From assembly GCF_004664715.2 (NCBI RefSeq), contig NC_051070.1:72482200-72546199 (forward strand): 64,000 nt of DNA. The letters run 5' to 3'. Position 1 is the stretch's first letter. Each line of letters starts with the position of its first letter. The position numbers and the translations under genes were made by a program. Positions 1-11,518 of this stretch are shown piece after piece. The notes under the pieces were generated by a model that had not been told where the DNA came from, searched no databases, and worked only from the letters and a program-made list of their open reading frames with translations. This DNA comes from Peromyscus leucopus. Taxonomy: Eukaryota; Chordata; Mammalia; Rodentia; Cricetidae.

Positions 1-14
1 CATAAATATATTTT

Positions 15-195
15 AATGATTTGTTTTTATTTTATGTGCACTGGTGTTTTGCCTGCATGTATGTGTGAGGGTGTTGGATTCCCTGGAACTAGAGTTATAG
101 ACAGTTGTGAGCTGCTGTGTGGGTGCTGGGAATTAAACCCGGGTCCTCTGGAAGAGCAGCCAGTGCTCTTAACTGCTGAACCATCTCTTCAGCCC
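15..195 (-). mobile_element. B3/B2 SINE
   Basis: GAGCTGCTGTGTGGGTGCTG to CATCTCTTCAGCCC; tRNA-derived SINE in reverse. Confidence 0.88.
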
Positions 196-230
196 AAGAT
201 ATAGCTTAATAAATCTTTTAAATCAATGTT

Positions 231-419
231 TTGTTTTTTTTAACTTTTATTTCATTTGCATTGGTGCTTTGCCTGCATATATGTCTGTAGGAGGGTGTTG
301 GATCCCCTGGAACAGGAGTTACAGACAGTTGTGAGCTGCCATGTGGGTGCTGGGAATTGAACCTGGGTCCTATGGAAGAACAGTCAGTGCTCTTAACCGC
401 TGAGCCATCTCTCCAGCCT
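231..419 (-). mobile_element. B3/B2 SINE
   Basis: Second copy in the same orientation, 35 bp from the first; ends CCATCTCTCCAGCC. Confidence 0.88.
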
Positions 420-536
420 TACATAGTCCTCATTATGAAAAGGAAACGGCATAGCCATGCTCACTAAACATGTCTGCTGATTTATGTATGATCCAACCGT
501 AACAAAGAAGGCCTACATTTAACAGTGTTTTGTTTT

Positions 537-680
537 GTTTTTCAAGATAAGGTTTCTCTGTGTAGCCCTGGATGTCCTGGAACTCACTATGTAGACCAGG
601 CTGGTCTTGAACTCAGAGATTCCACTGTCTCTGCCTCCTGAGCTCTGGGATTAAAGGGGTGAACCACCGCTACCTGGCAA
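537..680 (-). mobile_element. B1 SINE
   Basis: Reverse B1 with TAGCCCTGGATGTCCTGG, an older subtype. Confidence 0.85.
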
Positions 681-685
681 CACTT

Positions 686-1257
686 AACAGTTTTATATTA
701 GGAATATTTTGAAGAAATCTTATGAATTTATGATTATATATTTATCTTATATAAAAGAAAATCTATTTTGGAAGGAAATACTTACCAAAATCTACTTACG
801 TAACACTGAAGCTTTATGAAACATTCAGCATTTCCAAAGATACCATTTTTGCATATTTTAAGATGTTTAGAGTACTCAAATTTGTAAAATAGTATGTATT
901 TATCAAGCCTTAATATATGTCCACAATATTTAAATTTGAATCTGCACATACATTTTAATTGGGCATTCCACAATAATTTTAGCACACAACAAAAATGAAT
1001 TTAAAAAGAGAACTGAGGTAGCCACAGTTTGTTAAAAAAACGAACAAACAAACAACTTTGGCACAAACAACATATGAAAACCACCAAAAATATACTAAAA
1101 CAATTACAATAGACACATGACACAATTACATGACATTAGATCTGCTCCACTGAGAAAAGAAAAGGTAGAAAGTTTAATGTATTTCTTTAAGATATGAGAA
1201 AGGCTTGATAGCAAAAAAGATCTAAAGTTGATGTTTGTCATATAAACTTAAGGTAAT
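686..1257. other. A/T-rich sequence, nothing recognised
   Basis: No coding frame, SINE or motif that I can support. Confidence 0.6.
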
Positions 1258-1335
1258 CTCTCTCTCTATCTTTCTCTCTGTCTCTGTCTCTGTCTCTATC
1301 TCTATCTCTGTCTCTGTCTCTGTCTCTCTCTCTCA
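1258..1335. repeat. (TCTCTG/TCTATC)n microsatellite
   Basis: Imperfect CT-rich hexamer mix. Confidence 0.9.
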
Positions 1336-1476
1336 ATAGCTGAAGGAGGTGTTTCTCAGTATTGTCCCAGACTGCTTTCCAGCAGGTAACTTGGTGGTCA
1401 CAACTTATGCCCAGTCAGGTCTGGCCACCCATCCACAACAATCTAATTAAAAGAGCCAATTTAAAAGTGGAAAGCA

Positions 1477-1656
1477 GAGGCTGGAGAGATGGCTCAGCAG
1501 TTAAGAGCACTGACTGCTCTTCCAGAGGACCCAGGTTCAATTCCCAGCACCCACATGGCAGCTCACAGCTGTCTGTAATTCCATTTCTAGGGAACCCAAC
1601 ACCCTCACACAAATGTGCATGCAGGCAAAGCACCAAATACATAAAATAAAAATAAA
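1477..1656 (+). mobile_element. B3/B2 SINE
   Basis: Forward copy with full AGGCTGGAGAGATGGCTCAG head and ACATAAAATAAAAATAAA tail. Confidence 0.9.
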
Positions 1657-1765
1657 CAAGTTATGTATAAAAAAGTGGAAAGCAGGAAAGGGCGATAGAT
1701 TTATTTAATGCAGTCACATTGGGAATAGGGACAAATGTCCTGCAAGTCTATCTTTAGGGTCCTGG

Positions 1766-1786
1766 GGACAGACAGACAGACAGACA

Positions 1787-1830
<44 letters not shown>
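1766..1830. repeat. (GACA)n(CA)n compound microsatellite
   Basis: Five to six GACA units pass directly into about 20 CA units. Confidence 0.95.
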
Positions 1831-1831
<1 letters not shown>

Positions 1832-1859
1832 CCAAGGACATGCACATCTAAGCAGCCCT

Positions 1860-2669
1860 GGCCAAGGTACTGCTACACTCACCATTGACTCATTATTACC
1901 CAGGCTTTAGTTTCATCCAATAAGGTGGTTTGACAAATTGTTCCAACTGTGTGAAATCTCTTCTAGAAAGACAAGTTCTCTCTCCAGCTGGAGCCCTTTC
2001 CCTCTCAAAGCATGAGATTTCCAGGGAAACTCCCACATCCTTAGGGCCCATTCTTTCAACAGTCTGATAATCAGATTGAGAGACACAGTGTTTCTTTAGA
2101 TTATCTTTATATCTACCAGAGCCACTACATGGGTGGGGGCAGGGGGTTGGAGGACCAGCTTTTCACAGAGACTCCCCAGAAAAACCACGTGACCCAGAAG
2201 CAGAGTATGGACGGGTCTAGGAAATGTCTATTTTGATGTTAGAACACCCAAATATTTAGTGGGTTTCTTGTTAGAAAAACAGAAGTAAAGGTACACAGAG
2301 ACCATGTATAATAAGACTGATCAGTCAAATGTTGGCCACAGAAGGGACACAGACATGGCTTCCTTGGATTATTAACCTGAGTTCCCCTAAGCTGTAGGGA
2401 CCTGCACCTGGGCGGGGGCGGGGCGGGGGTGGCACTGAGATTTTTGGTTTTAAGGTTGAAAGGACACTTAGGGCTGGTCTGGGTTGTATAATAAAGACAC
2501 TTTACTGTAAATGAGACAAAGCTACTCAAGGAAAACTGAAACTGAGAGGTGAAGAAGCAAGGTCAGAGAAGAGGGAGCTGCTTTGGAATTTACCCGAGGC
2601 TTTGGTATAAACGGTAAAAAGTTCGAACTAATTCTTTGTTTTAACCCCCATTTAGCTCACAAGTACTGT
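1860..2669. other. Single-copy intergenic sequence
   Basis: Contains one GC-box-like cluster (2409-2432, GGGCGGGGGCGGGG) but no exon or CpG island around it. Confidence 0.55.
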
Positions 2670-2857
2670 TTTTTTTTTTTTTTTTTAGATTTTATTTTTT
2701 TTTATTATGTGTACAGCATATGTAACTGCAGGCCAGAAGAGGGCACCAGATCTCGTTACAGATGGTTGTGAGTCACCATGTGGTTGCTGGGAATTGAACT
2801 CAGGACCTCTGGAAGAGCAGTCAGTGCTCTTAACCTCTGAGTCATCTCTCCAGCCTG
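2670..2857 (-). mobile_element. B2 SINE
   Basis: Reverse B2 of the young type (GGCCAGAAGAGGGCACCAG), with T-run at the tail. Confidence 0.9.
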
Positions 2858-3043
2858 TACTGTTGTTTTTTAAAGAGCTCTTTATAATTATTAATTACCA
2901 CTTTTACCGCCACCCCCAAATCATTTTACATTTTAATTAAAGCAGACTGCCTGTTTGTGATTTTCTTTTTTTAAACTTCATTGTTGAGGATTTGGATAAG
3001 AGCACAGATAAAGCAGCTTGGAGGTAGTAAATGTGTCTCTCCA

Positions 3044-3229
3044 TTTTTTTTTTTTTTAAGATTTATTTATTTATTTATGATGTATACAGCATGTTTGCCT
3101 GCAGGCCAGAAGAGGGTGCCAGATCTCATTACAGATGGTTGTGAGCCACCATGTGGTTGCTGGGAATTGAACTCAGGACCTCTGGAAGAACAGTCAGTGC
3201 TCTTAACCTCTGAGCTATCTCTCCAGCCC
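3044..3229 (-). mobile_element. B2 SINE
   Basis: Same subtype; flanked by GTGTCTCTCCATTTTT (3031-3046, 3230-3245), a clear target duplication. Confidence 0.92.
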
Positions 3230-3347
3230 CGTGTCTCTCCATTTTTCCAAATACTTGCAAGTTAGTAAGTATCATACATAAAGCCAGCTAGAGTACCTGA
3301 TGGCGGTTTATCTCCAAACATTTCCTCCTTTTGGAAACCTTGTTCCC

Positions 3348-3350
<3 letters not shown>

Positions 3351-3440
<90 letters not shown>
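3351..3440. repeat. (CA)45 microsatellite
   Basis: Uninterrupted CA for about 90 bp, the longest in the window. Confidence 0.97.
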
Positions 3441-3443
<3 letters not shown>

Positions 3444-4004
3444 TATATATGCACAAGGTTCGCATCATATATATGGATCAACTTCCTCAGCTTTCGCCCT
3501 GAGACCACCTTTTCCAACTGGGTCTCCCGGTTATCTTGCATCTTACTCAAATGTGAGGGGGCTCAAGACACAGGGTGAACCAATCCCTCATACGTGTCTT
3601 CCCGGGTGAGCCAATAAGGTTCCTTCTGACCCGGGAACCGGGTGTGTTTGTTGGGGTGTTCCCCCAGACACCTCCACACTTTTGGGTGGAAGGAACAAGT
3701 GCCCTTTACCTTCAGTGCCTTTGGTGGGGTCACAGGAGAAGCAGCAGAAAAACGCGGAAGTATGCAGACAGGAGTGTCAGGGGACAAAGACCAAATGACA
3801 ACAAATCACATTTTTCAAAGACAGTGAGAACCAAGACAAATAAAACAAAAACTAAAATGCCTTCCAAGTTCCAAAAGGGAACAAAATGCTGAAAACAAGC
3901 TAAAACAGTCAGATCCAAAATGACCTTAGAGGTTCCAAATCAAGCAAAGAACTCAAACCAAATGTCCAGACCAAAATGCTATCAAAGCAAACAAACTAGA
4001 GAGA
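3441..4004. other. Unassigned stretch between (CA)45 and URR1
   Basis: Moderately GC-rich to 3730 with a TTGGGGTGTTCCCCCAGACA segment, then A-rich. Could be a worn LTR; not supported. Confidence 0.4.
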
Positions 4005-4012
4005 CCTTAAAC

Positions 4013-4196
4013 CAGTGGTTCTCAACCAATGGGTCACGGCCCTTTACATCCCATATCAGATACTTACATTATGATTCATAACAGTGGCAAAATTACAGTT
4101 ATGAAGTAGCAACAAAAAAATTTTATGGTTGGGGGTCACCACAATATGAGAAACCGTATTAAAGGGTCACATCATTCAGAAGGTTGAGAACCATTG
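4013..4196 (+). mobile_element. URR1-like hAT DNA transposon
   Basis: Terminal inverted repeats CAGTGGTTCTCAACC / GGTTGAGAACCATTG and a perfect 8-bp target duplication CCTTAAAC (4005-4012, 4197-4204), the hallmark of hAT insertion. Non-autonomous, 184 bp. Confidence 0.93.
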
Positions 4197-4255
4197 CCTT
4201 AAACCAAATATTTTGAAAGCAGATCAAAAAGGTATTTAATAAAATAGGATTCTTT

Positions 4256-4441
4256 AAAAAAAATAGTTTATTTATTTTTATTTTATGTGCTTTAGTGTTT
4301 TGCCTGCATGTATGTCTGTGTGAGGGTGTCAGATCTTGGAGTTGCAGACAGTTGTGAGCTGCCATGTGGGTGCTGAAATTGAACCTGGGTCCTTTGGAAG
4401 AACAGTCAGTGCTCTTAATCACCAAGCCATCTCTCTAGCCT
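4256..4441 (-). mobile_element. B3/B2 SINE
   Basis: Reverse copy; flanks share AATAGGATTCTT (4242-4253, 4446-4457), a target duplication. Confidence 0.88.
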
Positions 4442-4784
4442 TCAAAATAGGATTCTTGTTAACCAGCTCAGATTAAACAAAATTGACCATGGACTAACCA
4501 AATTAAGGGAGGCCCAGAGCCCTGGAAAGCACTTACCAACAATTCATCTGAGGAAAAAACATTAGGAGGCCTAGACTCAGTGGGTAGGTGCAGGTACATG
4601 GCTTCCATTCAGCTGATTCCTTCAGTGAAAAGTGAATCATTCTCAGAGTCCCATGTCGTGATGCCATAATTGTTGATACAAAAACTGAAACTTTCATCTT
4701 AAAGGAGATAAGAAGATAGTTTATTTTGGAGCCATTTTGAATGACTATGGTCCAGGAATGCAGATGTTTCATCAAGTATTCTTT

Positions 4785-4890
4785 CCTGGAACTCACTCTG
4801 TAGACCAGGCTGGCTTCAGACTCACAGAGATTCGCCTGCCTCTACCTCTTGAGTGCTAGGATTAAAAGCGTGCACCACCACTGCCTGGCT
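4785..4890 (-). mobile_element. B1 fragment
   Basis: TCCTGGAACTCACTCTGTAG to CACTGCCTGGCT; tail end missing. Confidence 0.8.
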
Positions 4891-4904
4891 CCAACTTCTA
4901 TTTT

Positions 4905-5121
4905 AAATCTATTTATCTTATTTTGAGCATGATTATTGCCTGCATGTATGTTAATGTACTACATGTACATTGAGCCTGCAGAAGCCAGAAGATAGCACCA
5001 GATGCCCTGGAACTGCAGTTACAGATAATTGTGAGCATCCTTGTGGATACTGGGACCTGAATTTGGGTCCTTCGTAAGAACAGAGAGAGTGGTCTTAACT
5101 GCTGATTCACCTCTCCATCCC
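4905..5121 (-). mobile_element. B3 SINE
   Basis: Diverged reverse copy ending CACCTCTCCATCCCC. Confidence 0.75.
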
Positions 5122-5129
5122 CAAATTGA

Positions 5130-5298
5130 TTTTTAAAATTTTTATCATTGTATGTGTGTGGTATTTGTATGCAGCATGTGCTCTGTACATGTGTGGAAGT
5201 CAGAGGACAACTTTGGGGAATCAGTTTTCATCTTCCATCTCACTGAGAAGTTTTCTGATTGCTTCTGAGGCTGTAGAATGTACTTCAGGCTAGCTGAC
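5130..5298 (-). mobile_element. B4/RSINE-type SINE, left part
   Basis: GGAAGTCAGAGGACAACTTT-type sequence that resumes at 5752 after the LTR; subfamily not assigned. Confidence 0.55.
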
Positions 5299-5483
5299 TC
5301 TGGTGGTTTGAATAAGAATGGTCCTCATAAGCTCATATATTTGAATGCTTAGTTACCAGGGAGTGGACCTGTTTGAAAGGATTATAAGGATTAGGAGGTG
5401 TGGCCTTGTTGGAGGAGGTGTGTCATAGGGGTGTGGGGGGAGTGGGGGGGAAGCTTTGAGGTTTCAAAAGTCTGTGTTAGGCC

Positions 5484-5563
<80 letters not shown>

Positions 5564-5749
5564 GCAGTTCAGTATGTAGCTCTCACCTACTGCTCCAGCA
5601 ACATTCATGCTACCATGCCCCCACCATGATGATAATGAATCAAACCTCTGAAACTGTAAACCAGCCCCCAGTTAAACGCTTTCTTTTATAAAAAAAGAGT
5701 TGCCTTGGTCATGGTGTCTCTTCACAGCCATAGAACAGCGACTTCAACA
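5299..5749 (+). mobile_element. Solo MaLR-like LTR inside a SINE
   Basis: TCTGGTGGTTTGAAT to TTCAACA with near-identical 5-bp flanks CTGAC/GTGAC. An internal (TC)n tract at 5487-5559 is greatly expanded. Confidence 0.7.
5487..5559. repeat. (TC)36 microsatellite
   Basis: Expanded within the LTR at 5299-5749. Confidence 0.95.
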
Positions 5750-5925
5750 GTGACAATTCTCCTGTCTGCTGCCTCCAATCTTTCAGTAGGAGTGTTCAGA
5801 TAACAGATGGACATCACCATATCTGTTTTTTTTTTTTTCCAATCTGGGTTCTAGGGGGATCAAACTCAGGTGGTCAGGCTTGGGTAGCAAATGCTTTTAC
5901 TCACTGAGCAGTCTCCTGGCACCCC
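5750..5925 (-). mobile_element. B4/RSINE-type SINE, right part
   Basis: ATTCTCCTGTCTGCTGCCTC... to ...CACTGAGCAGTCTCC, continuation of 5130-5298. Confidence 0.55.
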
Positions 5926-6550
5926 AAATATATTTTATAAGTGCAATATATTACATGCCCTTATTAAGTTATTCATCTAAGCTAACCATCAAAAAACATC
6001 AATGTATTCTTAAAAGTCATATAAACATAACAACTTATAAAAGTGATTCAATCCTATGTTTTCCTACCTGTCTCAAAACTAATCTAGAAAGAAAATTCCA
6101 CTTCAAGTCATGTAGCTTTTATATTAGATTCATTAGTCTAATTTGCTACTGTAATAGTTATTCTTTCTAGCAGGTTTAGACCCAGCTGCTAGGACATGAC
6201 ACATGAGCAGTCTCTCTTAGAGTTATATATAAGCGAGGGCACAGTGAGACCACTGTGCTAGACCACTCCATGTGTAGAAAGAAAAGTTTATTGGGCACCA
6301 AACTGCCAAAGCTATCTCTGGGGTGGGAGTGGGGACAGAGAGAGGAGAAAAATGTCAGAACAGCAAGCAGATTTTACAGAACAGTCGACAGGGTCTTTGC
6401 GTTGATACAGGCTGTTCAAATTGGCCAGGAACTAGATCCCCTCGCTCAAGGTGGTTGAACTTTCAGGAGTAATAAGGGGGGTTCCCGGTAAACAGAAATC
6501 CTCTGTTAGACCTCTATTTACCCAATAACAATTCTTCTGTTTACCTGGCC
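5926..6550. other. Intergenic sequence, nothing recognised
   Basis: A-rich to 6180, then unique sequence up to the solo LTR. Confidence 0.5.
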
Positions 6551-6556
6551 AAGGTC

Positions 6557-7100
6557 TGTAGCATGAATCTTAAAGGTTCTTATTAATAAAATCAAACCTG
6601 AGGCGAGTTATTGGGGTCCATGCTGGTAGATCAGAGAGACAGAACAAGCCACAGCTATCTCAGCTCGCCGGATCCTCAGCTGGTCTTGTCTCCTCAGACT
6701 GGAGGCCTCTGAGTCCTCATCCGGAATGGGTCTCAGCTGAATTGCTGCTGGAAAGCCTGAATGCTTAACCAGCCAAAATCTTAACCAGCCAAATGCTTAA
6801 CTAGCCAAATGCTTCTAGTTTCTGGTCCTCACGCCTTATATATCTTTCTGCTTTCTACCACCACTCCCTGGGATTAAAGGCTGGCTTTCTGGGATTAAAG
6901 GTGTGTGTCACCATGCTTGGCTATTTCCCATGTGGCCTTGAACTCACAGAGATCCAGAGGGATTTCTATCTCTGGAATGCTAGGATTAAAGGTGTGAGTG
7001 CCACCATTTTCTAGCCTTTGTATCTAGTGGCTGTCTGTTCTCTGACCCCAGATAAATTTATTAGAGTACACAATATTTTGGGGAACACAATGCCACCACA
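6557..7100 (+). mobile_element. Solo LTR, ERVK-type, with B1-like core
   Basis: TGTAGCATGAATC... to ...GCCACCACA, flanked by a perfect 6-bp duplication AAGGTC (6551-6556, 7101-7106). The middle contains B1-like modules (GGGATTAAAGGTGTGTGTC). Same family as 46308-46756. Confidence 0.85.
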
Positions 7101-7544
7101 AAGGTCCTTCTGTTTAGCACATTGTCACCAGCACTGCCATTTGGGGGACATTTTGGACCTAACACTATGCACCCAACTCTACATTCTCCCAAATACTGCA
7201 AATACCTAATATCACGTATGTCCCTTTCTTACACCTGTCAAGGCTATGTATTTGGTTCTTGTAAATATTTCATCCTTAATTTTAAGTATTCTGGATTTTA
7301 AAACATACCCACTAGGAAATGACATATCTCAAAAGACTGGGGAGCCCTTCCCAGTAATGATCTTAGAGACACTTGGATTGACTTGCCCAGCTGGTTTAAC
7401 TCCCAAAGGAGGAGACAATGCCAGAGGTAGACTCCATTCTTTAGCATAGCACTTCTCACTTTGAAGAGGCAACCCAAAAAACATTTAAGAGATGGGCTGA
7501 AATTGGAGACCAGATATATCCAGCTCCTGCCATTCTTGCAGGCT

Positions 7545-7735
7545 ATACCAGCCTCTGACGGGTGGAGGCCATACTAGAGGAAGACTCATGCAAAAAAAAA
7601 AAAAAAATGTTGAGTTTTTTGCATTTGTGAGTATGTGGGGTGTGTGTGTGCTTGTTGATGTGACCATGGCCAAGTTGCATGCTTGAGGGCTGAGCTGCAT
7701 ATGCTGAGTGCTAGATCACTAAGATGAGGTCACAT
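7545..7735. repeat. Unassigned dispersed repeat, copy 1
   Basis: Similar to 23080-23265: both have an A/T-rich centre, then GCTTGTTGRTGTG, CATGGCYRAGTTG, CTTGAG and GATGAGGTCACATGG. Not a SINE I recognise. Confidence 0.5.
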
Positions 7736-7737
7736 GG

Positions 7738-8055
7738 TGTCTTAGCTACTTTTCTACTGCTGTAACCAAACACCATGACCAAGGCAAGAAATTGGGCTCA
7801 CAGTTTCAGAGGGCTCAAGTCTATGATGGCAGAGTGAAAGCATGGAAGCAGGAACAGCTGAGAGCTCACATCTGGATCCAAAAGTAGGAGGAAGACAGAG
7901 ACAGAGATAGAGACAGAGACAGAGAGACTGGGAGTGGCAGGAGTCTATTGAAACCCCAAGGCCCACTCTCAGTGACTTAACCCCTCCAATATGGCCACAC
8001 CTCTTAATCCTTTCCAAACAGTTTCACTTAGTGGGGACCAAATATTCAAGTGGTG
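7738..8055 (-). mobile_element. MaLR-like LTR, antisense
   Basis: TGTCTTAGCTACTTTTCTAC... with CCACACCTCTTAATCCTTTC, the reverse of the LTR family at 26087. Confidence 0.6.
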
Positions 8056-8121
8056 TTGGTGTCTTGGACCCACCTAGTCTACTACTGACCAAGATTTGTG
8101 TGAGTTCTCTGCCTCTGAGGA

Positions 8122-8125
<4 letters not shown>

Positions 8126-8179
<54 letters not shown>
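8126..8179. repeat. (AG)27 microsatellite
   Basis: Pure AG tract. Confidence 0.95.
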
Positions 8180-8182
<3 letters not shown>

Positions 8183-8791
8183 TCAATGTGCCCCAAATCA
8201 CTAAGAATCCCAGGATCTTCATTTCTGGATGCGATGTTTCTAAGGTGTTGATCCCTCTGCCCTGAGGTGGATCTGTGTCACTAACAGATCTATCTCATGC
8301 TCTTCCTAGTGGGAATCTTTCCCTACCCAGCAGGCAGTTGATCTCAACATCAAGGAGTGACTCTTTTTACTTTTTTTTTTCCTTTCCAGGGAGTTGTTTC
8401 TGTCTTGCAATCCCTCACCCAAGCCTCTCCCATCATGATGCGAAGATCCCCAAGTGATTCTTCATTAACAGGCTTTGGAGTGGGATGGCAGCAGAGACTC
8501 AGGATTTGAACATTTCTTGAGGACCAAGATGACTGACCGTAAACGTTGTGGACTCTGAATCCAAGGAATTTGCAAATATGCTTTCCCTCAAGTAGCTGCT
8601 GGCCCTTGCAGGCAGCCAGCCTCTCTCCGGAGTTGTGTTTTTTGATCCCAGTCATTCACCATGAGTCTTTCCAAACAGCTACAGTCTGAAGGCAGTTTCA
8701 TCCATTAAATACTAAAGTTTGATATCTGTTTTACCCATTAAGTGTGAAAATGCCCAACTCTGGTGGTAGAAAATAAGGTACTTTTTCAAAG
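8180..8791. other. Intergenic sequence, nothing recognised
   Basis: No repeat or exon signature. Confidence 0.5.
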
Positions 8792-9085
8792 GCTAGGATG
8801 TGTAGCTCAGTTGGTAGAGTGTTCACCTAGCATGTATGAGACATGCATATCATAAAAAGTAGGGCACATACCCCGTGATCCCAGCATCTGGGGGTGCTAG
8901 TCAGAGGGTCAGAAAGTCAAGGTCATCCTTGATTGAGCACCCTGATTCACTGAATAGGTGGAAGAACAAGTGAGGATAGTTTCCCACTATAGTTTTGGAC
9001 CTCCACATGAGTGTGCGCCATGTGCACATGAACCCACCCACCTACCCATATGTATATGAGCATACCTCACACATGAAATGGGGAG
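8792..9085 (+). mobile_element. Composite ID/B1 (B4-like) SINE
   Basis: ID-type head (GTGTAGCTCAGTTGGTAGAG), B1-like GATCCCAGCATCTGGG centre and CCTCCACATGAGTGTGC tail. Confidence 0.55.
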
Positions 9086-9526
9086 AAATTATGTTTATCT
9101 GGCCCCAAATTTCCTCTTATGGCTTCTTTGCCACTTTGATTTTTTAGTACATTGTCCATTTGGGTCTATCCCTCTGTAGGCACCAGCCTGGAAGCTGAGC
9201 TACAGCAGATCATAAGTTAAATGAATGCCGTTCTCCTCAGCTGCATGGTCTTGAGACTGACCTAAACACTGCGTATGTGTCTATCAACCTGTTTGTTGTT
9301 AATCACTCCATCTGGAGACAAATGCTCACTTATCTTCTAGCATCCTCATCCGATAAAAATGTTTGCTTTTTTTTTTAGCCCATAAGGAAACAGTGTCCAT
9401 ACAAAGCAATGCAGTTGTATCTAACAGCCAGTTTAGTTATATTCTTAAAGTCATATGCTGTTCAGGCCACACTGCAGCAGAACCAAATGGTGTTTTGCTT
9501 TATTTTAAGACCAATACTGTCTTTCT

Positions 9527-9602
9527 TTCCCTCTGAGGACCTAACCCAAGGCCTTGTGCTAGCTAGGCAAGCACTCTACCACTGAGCTAAGTCTCCAACC
9601 CC
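9527..9602 (-). mobile_element. ID SINE
   Basis: GCTAGGCAAGCACTCTACCA then CTGAGCTAAG: tRNA-Ala-derived ID in reverse. Confidence 0.85.
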
Positions 9603-9603
9603 C

Positions 9604-9703
9604 CTTCTTTTCTTTCCTTCTTTGTTTGCTTGTTTGTTCCTTCCTACTCCTTCCTTCCTTCCTTCCTTCCTCTCTTCCTTCCTTCTTTCCTTCCTTTCTT
9701 TCA
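9604..9703. repeat. (TTCC)n microsatellite
   Basis: Irregular CTTT/TTCC tract between an ID and a B3. Confidence 0.9.
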
Positions 9704-9704
9704 G

Positions 9705-9915
9705 AAATGTATTAGTCTGGATGTTTTCCTGCATGTATGTCTGTGCCTCATATGTGGGCCAGGTGCCCACAGAAGCCAGAAGAAAGCATCAGATAAATCC
9801 TCTGGAACTGGAGTTACTGATAATTGTGAGCTGCCATGTGGATGCTAGAAATCGAACCCTGGCATTTTAGAAGAGTAGCCAGTGCTCTTAGGCACTGAGC
9901 AATCTCTCCATCCCC
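9705..9915 (-). mobile_element. B3 SINE
   Basis: Reverse copy ending AATCTCTCCATCCCC. Confidence 0.82.
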
Positions 9916-10344
9916 TAGAATCCATTCTTATTGATTTTGTTTTTATGGGAGTGTTTCTGGACAGCACCCAAAGTTCAACTTAAATTCCTTCCCTGAGGGG
10001 AGCCAAGATGCCGAGTTGAAACATTGAGGTGGTAAGAATACAAAACCAGAACCTGATAGTCCTAAATTCTGGCACCCCTCTCTGTGGCCAGTTAGTGGCC
10101 TGGTCTTGACTAATTTACATGCACCCACCCTCATAAAGCACAAAAGTTGCAAGGTGCTGGGAGTCCACCTAATCTTAACTCTTGCGTGGACTGGGGCTCT
10201 ACTCTACTGTTCCCAGCAACGTTTCTGGGCTGACTGCCTCTGGCGGCAGGATTGCTGCTCTTTGCCCTGCACCCACTTCCGTTATCCGATGGTCTTTCTC
10301 AAATAACTGGTCCCCCTGGTAAGGTCTTTGCCCCCCACCTTTTC

Positions 10345-10375
<31 letters not shown>

Positions 10376-10984
10376 AGTGCTTGTAGTTGAAAATATTAGT
10401 CCTCTCTGACTCTTCCTTTGCCTTCACCCTTTTATGGCTAACATACCGAACACCAAGCATATCCAAGCTCAGGAAGGGGCAGTGCTAGGCGCTTAGTTTT
10501 GGTGAGTTCCTTTCCCTTTCTACCTCTGGTCTGAAGGGCTCGTCACCGCTGTGTGCCTGCCCTCTCTCCTGGGTCTTAGGGATCCCGTATAATGTTGTGC
10601 ATCAGATCTTGGTATGCTGCTCATTTCCCTCCATCTTTTCTCAGTTAGGCAATCCCAGTCGTTCTCCTGGATCCTGACACTTGCCCTCCCTAGCTTAGCA
10701 TCCGACCTCTAATTTGACTAGTCCACCACCCCAGCGTCTCTCGATTCTCCCATATATAGGATAAACTGTTCTAGCAAGTTTATTCTAAATGACTGCATTT
10801 CCTGTTTTCTACAAGACAGCTTGTCATTGAACTTGCTGTTGTCTGTCCGTCCCCCCCCCCCCTTTCCCTGAGACCTGGCCCCTTGCTGGCTCACAGGGGC
10901 ACAGTCACCATGCGGTGACCTCAGCGACTACTTACTATTGTATACCAACACTTTCAGTTGAATGATTTTTTTTTCCATTTTTGT
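9916..10984. other. Intergenic sequence with T- and C-homopolymers
   Basis: T-run at 10347-10372 and C-run at 10850-10862; otherwise unassigned. Confidence 0.5.
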
Positions 10985-11120
10985 TTTTTGAGACAAAGTC
11001 TCACTCCACAGCCTCGGATGACCTGAAACCCACTATGAGCCCAGGCTAGCTTCCAACTCCCAGCAGTTCCCCTCCCAAGTGCCAAGCTTAGCCTTGAGCT
11101 AAGTTACCCAGCTCAGTTGA
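10985..11120 (-). mobile_element. Old B1-type SINE
   Basis: TTTTTTGAGACAAAGTCTCAC start, strongly diverged. Confidence 0.6.
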
Positions 11121-11299
11121 ATAATTTCTAAAATGTCCCCTGGCTCTGAAACCTTAAGAAACAAGAGATGAAGAAGAAAAAAAAAAATCAAAGTGCTGGC
11201 AGCCGGAAGAGAAAGTGCAAAGAGGGCAAATGGCAGACTGACTTGTTAAAAGAGGAGGATGGGAATAAGCAGCTACCACCAGAGACGAGGTGGTCCACG

Positions 11300-11475
11300 A
11301 GTGTACCCCAGGCTGCCTCCAGCTCCTGGGATGCTCTTGAACTTCTGATCTCCTCCCCCCAACTGAGTCCTCGGATTAGAGGTGATTTTTATGTGATGCT
11401 GAGGATAAAACCCAGAGCTTCGTGCATGCTAAGTAAGCACACTACAAAGGTTTACTAAGCTGAGTTATATCCGTT
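11300..11475 (-). mobile_element. B1/ID composite (B4-like) fragment
   Basis: CAGGCTGCCTCCAGCTCCTG then ID-like GTGCATGCTAAGTAAGCAC. Confidence 0.5.
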
Positions 11476-11518
11476 GTTTTTCTGGATACTGCAGATAGGT
11501 TGGGTAGAATAAACCCTG

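Noticed and set aside
2409..2432. GC-box cluster as a promoter
   Set aside because: Isolated, no CpG island, no downstream exon or donor in frame with any gene.
3262..3609. Frames with Thr-His or Cys-Val repeats
   Set aside because: They are translations of the (CA)45 microsatellite in several frames.
9527..9602. tRNA-like sequences (also at 20553, 60369)
   Set aside because: These are ID SINEs derived from tRNA-Ala with A-rich or CA tails and no intact cloverleaf.
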